Below are positions 8,090-15,947 of a DNA stretch of 34,385 nt, one piece after another. Source of the stretch: Myxococcales bacterium (GTDB lineage Bacteria > Myxococcota_A > Polyangia > Fen-1088); the NCBI GenBank assembly GCA_003136095.1, contig PNBO01000148.1, positions 2,832-37,216 of the forward strand. The letters are read 5' to 3'. The notes under the pieces are model-generated. The model was not told the DNA's origin, searched no databases, and saw only the letters and a list, made by a program, of their open reading frames with translations. A program made the position numbers and the translations under genes. The number at the start of each line of letters is the position of its first letter. The first letter of the stretch is position 1.

Positions 8090-10039
8090 TTAGGGTGGTG
8101 TGGTCGCTTCGGGCGCGAGCAGCGGCGGGCCGGGTTCACAGACCAGGCTGTCGCCACCTTCCCGTGGCTCGACCCGGTGGAACAAGTACCCGTCCGCCAC
8201 CGCGCCCAGGCAGGTACGGTCGCCGTGCGAAGGCGCGCCATTGCCGTCCATGTCGTAGAGAATGCGCACCCAGGTATTGCCGCAAGGACTGCCCGCGATC
8301 CGCACGGTCCGCGCTGGCTCACCGGCGGGAATCACGTCGGCGAATGTCGCTCGTCGACTCGGCGCCCAGCCGGCGCTCACGAGGGCGCTTACCGGACCCG
8401 TGGCAAGGGCAGGCACGGTTACGGAGAACGCGCAGCCACGGAAGCGGGCGACCATGAAGTCCCCTTGCAGAAAATCGATGACGAAGCCGCGTTGCCGGAG
8501 CACATCGGCATCGCGCGCGCGCAGGTGCAGGATGACGTCCTCGTACGGGGCGGCATAGGAGAGGTAGTGATTGAGTCCCGCCGCACGCAGTTGGGGATCG
8601 GCCTCGACGGCGGGTTCCCACAGTTGCCATTCGAAGCCGCGCGCGGGTCGGGGCGGCATCCACGTTTCCGGAGGTTCGCGCCACCGCTGCAATTGCCCCG
8701 TGAGGCCCGCGAACGACACCGCGGGCACCCCGCCCTGCTCGATGGCGAAGAGCGCGCCCATGTGGCCATCGGTCGTGACGTAGGGAATGTCACGCCGCCA
8801 CTCGTCGGGATCTTCGCCCGGCGGGGGTTCGAGAGGCAGGGGCAAGCGCAGTCCGTGCCGCTCGAGCGGCGCGGAGAAAGCCGCGACGAGATCGGCGCTG
8901 GCGGCGCGAATCCTTCGATGATGGTGCCACGACCAGAGGAGCGCGCTGGTCGAATAGACGGCGATCGCCGCCACCACCAGCAGCCGCGCCGGACGAGACG
9001 CCACAACCGGCGCGACCAGCATCGACAGGAACACCACGCCGAACGGGGTGAAACGGACGCAGAAGAATTCCCAGTTATGGGTGTGCAAGGGCAGCAACAC
9101 CGCGCAGGCGGTCAGCCCGAGCCCCGCGATCGCGAGCGAGCGTTCACGCGCGTCTAGGCCGTGCCCCCGCCCCCGCAGGCACCTCGACATGCCCCAGGCC
9201 GCGAGGGCCACGAGTGGCCAGGCTCGCCACCAGGGACCAGAAACGAATCCGCGTCCGAGCAGAACGAGTCTCTGCCAGAGTGGTATTGGTGGATAGTTGA
9301 CGCGGGCCGCGCCCGCGTTGGCCAGATGTTGCAAGAGCGTCAGGAGCGCGATGCTCGCCGCCGGCAGCCCACTGGCGACCAGCCCGCCCAGGACGCGCAC
9401 CCGCTGCTTCGGTGGAGCGGCGAGCACGCCATGGATGAGCAAGACACAACCCGTGAGGATCGCGGTGAAGGCGTGGACCATGGCCTGCAAGAGGAGCAAG
9501 GCCGCCAAACCGACGCGATCGATTCTCGACCGCGCCGGGCGCCGGAATGCCCACGCCAAGACTAGGAACCCCAGCGCTGTCCCCATCTCCGACGAGTACT
9601 GGCCCATGTAGAAGGACCACTGCAGGGCGCTGCCGAAGCCCAGCAATCCCCACCAGCGCCGTTGCGGGCCAAAACACGCGGCCAGCGCCACGACCCCCCA
9701 AGCCCACAGCAAGGCGAGAAGACACAGCACCACTTGGTAGGCGGTTCGCCAACCCCACCACGGCTCGAACCTGGCGAACGCGAATTCAAAACCCAGATCC
9801 GTCAGGGTTGGATTCGCGGTCAGGAAGCGGTCGTAGCCGCGGCCGGTGTCATGCAGATGGTTGAGCATGGTACCGGCGAAGACCCGCTCGGGGCCATCGC
9901 TGGTCGCCAGGTAGTCCACGGAGGTGATGGCGAAAACCGTCAGCAACGAGAGTGCCACCGCCAGCGCGAGGAACGCCGTTGTCGCGTGGCGGCTCGACTG
10001 ACCTGGCGACGCAGGGACGGGAGCGCGAGTGCCTATCAT
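8090..10039 (-). CDS. Polytopic membrane protein with C-terminal soluble domain, unknown function
   Basis: The 649-residue product starts MIGTRAPVPASPGQ. About nine to ten hydrophobic segments lie in the first 390 residues, for example FLALAVALSLLTVFAITSV, VVLCLLALLWAWGVVALAA, AALLLLQAMVHAFTAIL and LLVVAAIAVYSTSALLW. This layout resembles integral-membrane glycosyltransferases or polymer-handling proteins, but no diagnostic motif is seen. The C-terminal 260 residues are soluble and carry an EF-hand-like loop, DMDGNGAPSHGD (8219-8254), with Asp/Asn at positions 1, 3, 5 and 12 and Gly at 6. The start is uncertain: in-frame starts at 10060 and 10084 also exist and none has a clear ribosome binding site. 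10039 is chosen because it leaves a normal divergent gap to the gene at 10192. Confidence 0.72.
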   Translation of the reverse strand: MIGTRAPVPASPGQSSRHATTAFLALAVALSLLTVFAITSVDYLATSDGPERVFAGTMLNHLHDTGRGYDRFLTANPTLTDLGFEFAFARFEPWWGWRTAYQVVLCLLALLWAWGVVALAACFGPQRRWWGLLGFGSALQWSFYMGQYSSEMGTALGFLVLAWAFRRPARSRIDRVGLAALLLLQAMVHAFTAILTGCVLLIHGVLAAPPKQRVRVLGGLVASGLPAASIALLTLLQHLANAGAARVNYPPIPLWQRLVLLGRGFVSGPWWRAWPLVALAAWGMSRCLRGRGHGLDARERSLAIAGLGLTACAVLLPLHTHNWEFFCVRFTPFGVVFLSMLVAPVVASRPARLLVVAAIAVYSTSALLWSWHHHRRIRAASADLVAAFSAPLERHGLRLPLPLEPPPGEDPDEWRRDIPYVTTDGHMGALFAIEQGGVPAVSFAGLTGQLQRWREPPETWMPPRPARGFEWQLWEPAVEADPQLRAAGLNHYLSYAAPYEDVILHLRARDADVLRQRGFVIDFLQGDFMVARFRGCAFSVTVPALATGPVSALVSAGWAPSRRATFADVIPAGEPARTVRIAGSPCGNTWVRILYDMDGNGAPSHGDRTCLGAVADGYLFHRVEPREGGDSLVCEPGPPLLAPEATTPP

Positions 10040-10191
10040 GCGTCGATGAGCGTATCCCATCCGAGGGGGACGTGGCCCACCCAACTGGATCGGCCGGCGG
10101 GATCGCTCCCCGTCCCGCGCTCACCGCTAGGGCTGCGAGGGCGGCCGGGTCCTGCCGCGCGAAGTGGCGAGAATTCTGGAACCGGGGCATC

Positions 10192-11310
10192 ATGCGGGCC
10201 TGGAGGACAGCGAGGCTTCTCTTGGCCACTTCGACCGGTGAGGAAAACGGAAGGACAGCGCACAGAAGCGCCTCCAGTGCCGAGGCGGAGGCGGTTCTGC
10301 GGTTCGTCCGCCAGTTCGCCGTCAAGCTCAAGGCCGGTCTCTCGACCGACAAGTGCCTGGCCGCGCTCGCCCACGAGACCCGAAATCGACGGCTCCGCTG
10401 CGCCTGCCAGGACATGCACGCAGCGACGGCCAGGGGGATTCCGCTCGCCCAGGCCATGCGCGGCCACGCGAGCCTGTTCGACGACTGCGTGGCCGGCCTG
10501 GTCGAGCGCGGGGAACAGACACGGAAACTACGCGTCGCGCTGGCCAGCGTCTCCGACTACCTCGAGCACCGGTTTCGCCTCGAGCGCGCCCTGCGTGGTG
10601 CGGTGGCGCGACCGCTCGACGCGCTCTCCTACGTTCTCTTGGCCACCTTTATCGCCGCCGTCGTCTTGTCGTTTCTCGTGAAAGAGGCATTGCCGGCGGC
10701 GAGCGCCGGCCAGCACGCGGCGATGTCCGCTGTGGATAGTATCGCGTTTGCCGTTTCCGAGGCCGTGCGTGTCGCCTGGCCGTTCGTTGGCGTTCTTGGG
10801 TTGCTGTGCTTCGTGGCCCTACGCCTCTTGCCTCGCCATCCGAGGACGCGCGCCTGGTTGGACGCGCTGGCCTTGCAACTGCCTCTGGTCGGCCCAGCCG
10901 TTCGTTCGACGTCCGTTGCCATCTTCGCCCGGACCGTCGGTACCCGCATGCAGGCGGGCAACACGTTGGCCGAGGCCATGCACGTCGCCGCCATCACCGC
11001 GCCCAATCTGTCGGTGCGCCAGCACATCGCCGCGACCATGCAGAAGATCGAAGAGGGCAGGCCCTACATCGATGCCTTGGTCGAGGCCGGCCTTTTGCGC
11101 CTTGGCGACGTGACCGCGGTGCAGGCGTCCGAGCGGCGAGGAGAGCTCGGAGCCCTCATGCTGACCCTGGCCGGCGACCGCGAGCCAGAGGCCGCGACCG
11201 ACGTGAAGACGTTGCGTGCCGTCACCCACACGCTGGTCGTGGTCCTGCTCGGGTTGGCCATCCTGGGGGTCATGTTGACCCTCTACGTTCCGGTGTTCGT
11301 CGTCCACTGA
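10192..11310 (+). CDS. GspF/PilC-type inner-membrane protein (type II secretion F domain), orphan
   Basis: The 372-residue product has the duplicated GspF fold of platform proteins in type II secretion and type IV pilus machines. Domain 1 spans about residues 36-130 (FVRQFAVKLKAGLSTDKCLAAL, then GIPLAQAM). It is followed by membrane segments at about 145-163 and 195-212. Domain 2 is at about 241-330 (FARTVGTRMQAGNTLAEAM, then ERRGELGALM). The last membrane segment is at about 346-370. The ATG at 10192 is chosen because the upstream part of the frame is basic low-complexity sequence overlapping the divergent gene. No GspE/PilB ATPase or pseudopilin gene is adjacent. It ends one base from the stop of the convergent gene at 11312. 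Confidence 0.82.
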   Translation: MRAWRTARLLLATSTGEENGRTAHRSASSAEAEAVLRFVRQFAVKLKAGLSTDKCLAALAHETRNRRLRCACQDMHAATARGIPLAQAMRGHASLFDDCVAGLVERGEQTRKLRVALASVSDYLEHRFRLERALRGAVARPLDALSYVLLATFIAAVVLSFLVKEALPAASAGQHAAMSAVDSIAFAVSEAVRVAWPFVGVLGLLCFVALRLLPRHPRTRAWLDALALQLPLVGPAVRSTSVAIFARTVGTRMQAGNTLAEAMHVAAITAPNLSVRQHIAATMQKIEEGRPYIDALVEAGLLRLGDVTAVQASERRGELGALMLTLAGDREPEAATDVKTLRAVTHTLVVVLLGLAILGVMLTLYVPVFVVH

Positions 11311-11311
11311 C

Positions 11312-13105
11312 CTACCAGGTAAGGCGATAGCCGATGTCGGCCACGGCGCCGGCCGCATTGCCGGTGATGCGGTCGCCGCTCGTAAGCTGGTCGAGATAGA
11401 CGGCGAGGTAGCGCAGCGACAGCACCAGGTGCGTGTTGCCAAGCAGGAATCCGGATTCGACGATCCCTTCCACGGCGGCACCGAAGCCGTGCCCCGTCAC
11501 GGTGGTTTCATAGGTACGCAGGCGGCCGAAAGCGAGCGCGAACCCCGCGCCCGCGCCGAATCCGAAGAAGGCACGGGCCCGGCGGGCGAAGAACCTCTGG
11601 TGGACCTCGAACAGCACCGGCAAGGTCGTGAGCGAGGCGCGGGTGATGCCGCCGGCGCTCGCGGCGTCGAACCACGACTGGACCATTCCCAGCGACAGAC
11701 CTATGCCGAAATCGGGATGGCGGGTGCTGCGATAGGCGGCGGCCTCGACGAAGAGCGTGGCGCCGGCTTCGGTGCCGAGATTCCACAGGATGCCCAGGCG
11801 TGGGGTCAAGGTGTAGCGCGGAGAAAGCCCGGCATCGGGACGAGCGATCGATTTGGCACGGCGGACGCCGATGGGAATTCGCCGGATGGCGTGGCCGTCG
11901 TCCAGCACGCCTTCCACGACGACCTCGCGGCGGCCACCGCCCACCGGGGCCGACACGATGACCATGGGCTCGCCCTGGTCGCTGGATTTCACTGTCGCCG
12001 CCTGGCCGTCGACCAGGACATCGGCACGGCCCGCATCGACGGGATTGCCATAGACGTCCTCGGCATTGAGGAAGACGCGCAGGGCGGTCCGCCCGTTGCG
12101 CGCCAGGTGCGAGGCCTCCGGTTCGAGCGAAAGTCCGGCCGCCTTGGCGGGGACCAACGGGACACGGGTTGCAATGCGCGTGGTGCTCTGGCCCCTGATC
12201 TGGGCTTCGAGGCGCAGGTGCTTTTCCTTGAGGATGGTCGGCGCGGTGACGAGGAAGCGGGCCTCGCCCGCGACGCGGCTGCCGAGCGGTTGCACCCTCG
12301 CGCCCTGGGCGCGCATGACCAGCGCGGCCGCGTTCGCGGGACGGCCGGATGACTCGACGGCGTAGACCGCGACCTCGGCGACGGTGCCGGCGGGCAGGGA
12401 CTCCGGGGGCACGAAGAGCAGCCGCTGTGAATAGGGCACGCGCAGGTCCAGTACCTGTTCCGTCGTCTTGCCGTGCTGGTTGATGGAACGGGCGGTGGCG
12501 AATTCCACGCCGGGCGGGACCACCACCGGGATGGACACCATACCGTCGGCGGGCGCGGTCTGCGGGCCGAAATCGCGATCATCCACGTGTAGGGTGACTT
12601 GTGCGCCCGGATCCGTGCGGAGCGATGGCGTGGCGGCGGCGCGCAGCCGGACCGGGGTCCATCCGCGCAGCGGGCCCCGGTCACCAGCAAATTCCGCGAC
12701 GAGAATGGCGGGTTGGGGGAAACGGCCGGCGGGCAGGATGTAGCGCGCGGTGAAGGTCGCGGGGCCTTCGCGGCCGAGATCCTCGACCTGGCCGGTGCTG
12801 CACAGGACGCGCGGCAAGGGCATGGGCGATGCGGGGGGATCGGTGACCTCGATGCGCAGCTCGGTTTCGCCCGTGACACCGATGACGGGTGAGGGATCCC
12901 CCAGGCTCAACGTCACCGACGGGTGGGGGACGGGTGGCGTTTCGGCCGCCGCAGATTGTGCCTGCACCACGGTATCGGCCAGCAAGAAGGAGGAAACCAC
13001 AGAGAGCACTGAGGCAGATAGGGTTCGGATTCCGGATCGGGAAATGCCGGCGGCGTTCGTTCTCCGTGCTCTCCCCATCCTCCGTGCCCTCTGTGGTTGC
13101 ATCAT
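11312..13105 (-). CDS. Ig-like repeat plus outer-membrane beta-barrel protein
   Basis: The 597-residue product begins at ATG 13105, which overlaps the FecR gene stop as ATGA; the frame is open further upstream but only as a shadow of that gene. Residues 28-49 (hydrophobic core LSASVLSVVSSFLLAD) form a signal peptide after an unusually long Arg-rich n-region. Residues about 60-425 are extracellular-type beta domains, including a clear invasin/Ig-like unit with SLEPEASHLARNGRTALRV and AEDVYGNPVDAGRADV. Residues about 431-597 look like a small outer-membrane barrel (TPRLGILWNLGTEAG, then FFGFGAGAGFALAFG, ending IGYRLTW). The protein would therefore sit in the outer membrane with its Ig part on one side. 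Residues 3-37 are encoded by a palindromic repeat. It is the last gene of the coupled four-gene operon. Confidence 0.78.
   Translation of the reverse strand: MMQPQRARRMGRARRTNAAGISRSGIRTLSASVLSVVSSFLLADTVVQAQSAAAETPPVPHPSVTLSLGDPSPVIGVTGETELRIEVTDPPASPMPLPRVLCSTGQVEDLGREGPATFTARYILPAGRFPQPAILVAEFAGDRGPLRGWTPVRLRAAATPSLRTDPGAQVTLHVDDRDFGPQTAPADGMVSIPVVVPPGVEFATARSINQHGKTTEQVLDLRVPYSQRLLFVPPESLPAGTVAEVAVYAVESSGRPANAAALVMRAQGARVQPLGSRVAGEARFLVTAPTILKEKHLRLEAQIRGQSTTRIATRVPLVPAKAAGLSLEPEASHLARNGRTALRVFLNAEDVYGNPVDAGRADVLVDGQAATVKSSDQGEPMVIVSAPVGGGRREVVVEGVLDDGHAIRRIPIGVRRAKSIARPDAGLSPRYTLTPRLGILWNLGTEAGATLFVEAAAYRSTRHPDFGIGLSLGMVQSWFDAASAGGITRASLTTLPVLFEVHQRFFARRARAFFGFGAGAGFALAFGRLRTYETTVTGHGFGAAVEGIVESGFLLGNTHLVLSLRYLAVYLDQLTSGDRITGNAAGAVADIGYRLTW
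12996..13097. repeat. 102-base palindromic element, copy 2, inside a coding sequence
   Basis: The plus strand begins ACCACAGAGAGCAC and ends CTCTGTGGT. Inner arms include GAGCACTGAGG against CCTCCGTGCCCTC, and the centre is GGATTCCGGATCGGG. The termini and the TTCCGGA-type centre match the copy at 7920-8029. The whole element lies within codons 3-37 of the gene that starts at 13105 on the minus strand. Confidence 0.75.
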
Positions 13106-14043
13106 GGATTCCACAGTTCCTTGTCGGACGGCACCAGCGATGGGGGGGGCGCGGCGCGTGTGACGACCTTGTCGACGGATTTGCTGCGCCCGGTGACGTC
13201 CTCGGCGTCGACCTGCACGCGGTTCTTCCCGATCTTGAGCGGCACGGTCGCGTGGAAGGCGCCGTCCGCCTCCACCTCGGTCTCGACGCCGTTCACGCTT
13301 ATCCGCGACGAGGCTTGCGCCTTGCCTCTGATCCGGCCTTGGCCGCCCAGCCGATCGTCCTCGGGCCACACCACCGAGAGCAGGATCTCCTGCGGCATGG
13401 GCTCGGGGTCGCCGGGGGCCTGGTCGGGCATGGCCGTGCTCACGCTACCCCCGGGGACGAGGACCTCCTTGCCCTTGGCCGAGAACTTCGCCGCGCCTTC
13501 CGAGGCGGCCACGTTGACCTTGCCCGACGCCGACATCGAGACCACGAAGCGGGCCGCGCCGACGTTCGCGGTCTTGGTGTGGCGGGCGGTAATCTCGACG
13601 TGCTCGCCGCCGTCCGTGACGCTGGCCGACACCCGGCCGCCGCGGAGCAGACCCACGCGGGCGGTCTCCTTTTCCAGATCGTCGAGGCGAAGATCCATGT
13701 TGTCGCGCAGCTCGAGCTCGACACTGCCTCGTCGGAGCATGGCGCGCGCGCCGGACTTGGTGCGAATGACGTCCTTGGTAGACAGCAGGTGGCCGGCGCG
13801 CACGACGTACCACTGGCCATTCTGCAGGGCCTCGACCTCGCCCTGCAGGGCGGTCACGCGAAAGAGCTTGGCGTCGCTCTCGGGCGTCACCGGCGCGACG
13901 GGCGACAAGCCGGCCGGCATCTCGGGCCGGCGCTGCTCGAAGAATCGGCGAGACATGACGGTTGCGAGCGCGAGCACGGCGGCGACCAGCACCAGAACCA
14001 TGATCTGGAAGCGGTGGGTGTGCTGGCGGCGCTCGTCGCTCAT
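13102..14043 (-). CDS. FecR-domain protein with C-terminal Ig-like domain
   Basis: The 313-residue product is anchored by one membrane segment (residues 13-29, MVLVLVAAVLALATV after a short charged N-terminus), placing the rest in the periplasm. Residues about 60-200 are a FecR-type domain: FRVTALQGEVEALQNG, then GHLLSTKDVIRTKSGARAML and LRDNMDLRLDDLE. Residues about 220-297 resemble a glucodextranase-B or Ig-like beta domain with GQGRIRGKAQASSRISVNG and LKIGKNRVQVDAEDVTG. FecR domains usually relay outer-membrane signals to an ECF sigma factor, but no sigma gene is adjacent; a histidine kinase precedes it instead. Its ATG overlaps the kinase stop (ATGA), and its own TGA overlaps the next gene's ATG. 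Confidence 0.85.
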   Translation of the reverse strand: MSDERRQHTHRFQIMVLVLVAAVLALATVMSRRFFEQRRPEMPAGLSPVAPVTPESDAKLFRVTALQGEVEALQNGQWYVVRAGHLLSTKDVIRTKSGARAMLRRGSVELELRDNMDLRLDDLEKETARVGLLRGGRVSASVTDGGEHVEITARHTKTANVGAARFVVSMSASGKVNVAASEGAAKFSAKGKEVLVPGGSVSTAMPDQAPGDPEPMPQEILLSVVWPEDDRLGGQGRIRGKAQASSRISVNGVETEVEADGAFHATVPLKIGKNRVQVDAEDVTGRSKSVDKVVTRAAPPPSLVPSDKELWNP

Positions 14044-15947
14044 GCCAGGGGGCTCGCCTCCACGTCGATGGGCAGCGTGATCCAGAACGTGGTGCCGCGG
14101 CCCACGGTGCTCTCGACCCGGACGGCGCCGTTGTGGTCCTCGATGATCTTGTGCACCACCGAGAGGCCGATGCCGGTGTCGGTCCGCTGTGCCTTGGTGG
14201 TGAAGAAGGGATCGAAGATACGCGACAGGTGCTCGGGCTTGATGCCGCGGCCGGTGTCGGAGACCCGCACGCGCAGCAGGTTCTCGCCGGGCAGCGTGGT
14301 CTCGAGCGTCAGCACGCCGCCGTCCTCCATCGCCGCGACCGCGTTCTGGATGAGCTGGATGAAGGCGGCCTGCAGTTGCAGGGCGTTCCCGCGCACGGGC
14401 GGGCTCGACTCGGCCACGCGCTTGCAGACCTCGATCTTGGCGCCCGCGAGATTCTGGGTTCCGCACAGCTCGAGCGCATCGTCGAGGATGGTCGCGATGT
14501 TCAGGATACGCAGGCCCTCGCCACCCTGGCGCTGCGACAAGCGCAGCAGATTGGACACGATACCCTGGATGCGCAAGGCCTCCTTCTCGATGTCCTCGAC
14601 CATGGCGTGCGCGGGGTGGTCCTTGGACAGATCGGCGAGCGCAAGCTGGGCGAGTCCGAGCACGCCGGTGAGCGGGTTGTTGATTTCGTGGGCGACGCCG
14701 GCGCCGAGCGAGCCGATGGCCGCCAGCGCGCGCGAACGCAGCAGGAGGTCCTGGGCCTCGCGCAACTCGCGGGTCTTCTCCTCGACCCGCTGCTCGAGGT
14801 TCTCGTTCCACTCCATGATCTGCGTGGTGTGTTGCGTGATTTCGCCGCGAGCGGCGGAAAGCGAGCTCGCCATGGCGTTGAACGACTTGGCCAGCTCGCC
14901 GAGCTCGTCGTCGGAGGACACCTCGAGGCGCGTGTCCAGCTTGCCGGCGGCGATGTCGTGCGACCCGCGCAGGAGCGAGCCGACGCGACCGGAAAGCGAG
15001 CGCGCCAGGGCGGCCCCGACCAGGGCGGCGACGAACGCGGCGACGCCGACCCAGTAGGCGGTGGTCCAGCCCAGCCGCCGCGCCGGGCGCAACGCCGATT
15101 CGACCCAGCGCTCGACGACCACGCCGAGCATGAAAACGGGGGCCGGCACGTAGGCGCCGATGACGGGATGGCCGCCGCTTTCGTACTCGGCGACGAACCA
15201 GTTGTCGGGCAGGCGAGGCTCGGCCACGCCGGCGAAGCGCTTGGGCAGCAAGGATGGGGGACCGACCGAGCGGCCGGACACGATCACGCGCGCTTCACGG
15301 TCGAGGAGGATCACGTCGCGGTCGTTGGTCGACAGCGAGGCCAGGTGGTCAGCCGTACGGCGCAGAGACACGGCCGCGGCGATGATGCGGGTACCGTCCT
15401 CGCCTGGACCGTCGTAGCGGATCGCAAGGATGACGTGCGGCGTGCGCTCGCCGCCCGCGACCAGGATGGGTCCCACCGCCGAGCCCTCGCGCAGGGTCTG
15501 CTCGATCGGAACCAGCCCCGGCAGCTTCGCCGCGTCCTCGGGGGAGATGAGATCGTGCGCGCCATAGGAATCGTTGCGCGGAGCCACGGACTGGAAGGCG
15601 GAGGGCACCACCTCTTTGCCGTCCCGGTCGAGCAGGGCGACGATGCTGAAGTCGTCGCTCTGGTGGAAGACCAGTTGCAGGAATTTGCGCAGAGCCTCGT
15701 CCGCCGGCAGGCTGCCGCCCACGTGGGTCAGATCGAGGATGCGCGTTTCGACCGCCATCGTGGCGCGCAGGTTGCCGAGCTGGCTCGACACGTACTCCGA
15801 GATCTGCCTGGCTAGCAGTACCTCGTGGCCCTCGATGGCTTCGCGCAAGGCGGCCTGGCTGACCCGGATCGAGGAATAGCCGGCGATGGCGAGTGGGACC
15901 GCGGCGACGCCGATGGAGAGCAAGGCGAACTTGGGCAGGAGCTTCAC
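14040..15947 (-). CDS. Sensor histidine kinase with periplasmic sensor and HAMP domain
   Basis: The 635-residue product has membrane segments at about 8-24 and 296-316 enclosing a 270-residue periplasmic sensor, probably Cache-like (MAVETRILDLTHVGG, then SIVALLDRDGKEVV). A HAMP domain follows (about 317-368), then a coiled coil (370-408). The HisKA phosphoacceptor is His420 in GVAHEINNPLTG. The ATPase domain shows the N box IQLIQNAVAAM, the G1 box DTGRGIKP, the F box FDPFFTTK and the G2 box GIGLSVV. It should autophosphorylate on sensing an envelope or extracytoplasmic signal. The GTG at 15947 is chosen because GGAGG (15957-15953) lies 5 bases upstream and it overlaps the previous stop as GTGA. 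There is no receiver domain, and no response regulator gene is adjacent, so the partner is elsewhere. Confidence 0.93.
   Translation of the reverse strand: MKLLPKFALLSIGVAAVPLAIAGYSSIRVSQAALREAIEGHEVLLARQISEYVSSQLGNLRATMAVETRILDLTHVGGSLPADEALRKFLQLVFHQSDDFSIVALLDRDGKEVVPSAFQSVAPRNDSYGAHDLISPEDAAKLPGLVPIEQTLREGSAVGPILVAGGERTPHVILAIRYDGPGEDGTRIIAAAVSLRRTADHLASLSTNDRDVILLDREARVIVSGRSVGPPSLLPKRFAGVAEPRLPDNWFVAEYESGGHPVIGAYVPAPVFMLGVVVERWVESALRPARRLGWTTAYWVGVAAFVAALVGAALARSLSGRVGSLLRGSHDIAAGKLDTRLEVSSDDELGELAKSFNAMASSLSAARGEITQHTTQIMEWNENLEQRVEEKTRELREAQDLLLRSRALAAIGSLGAGVAHEINNPLTGVLGLAQLALADLSKDHPAHAMVEDIEKEALRIQGIVSNLLRLSQRQGGEGLRILNIATILDDALELCGTQNLAGAKIEVCKRVAESSPPVRGNALQLQAAFIQLIQNAVAAMEDGGVLTLETTLPGENLLRVRVSDTGRGIKPEHLSRIFDPFFTTKAQRTDTGIGLSVVHKIIEDHNGAVRVESTVGRGTTFWITLPIDVEASPLA

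Noticed and set aside
12889-15057. Plus-strand frame of 722 residues opposite the kinase operon
   Set aside because: It lies antisense to four genes with recognised domains and coupled starts; the composition is shadow-like.
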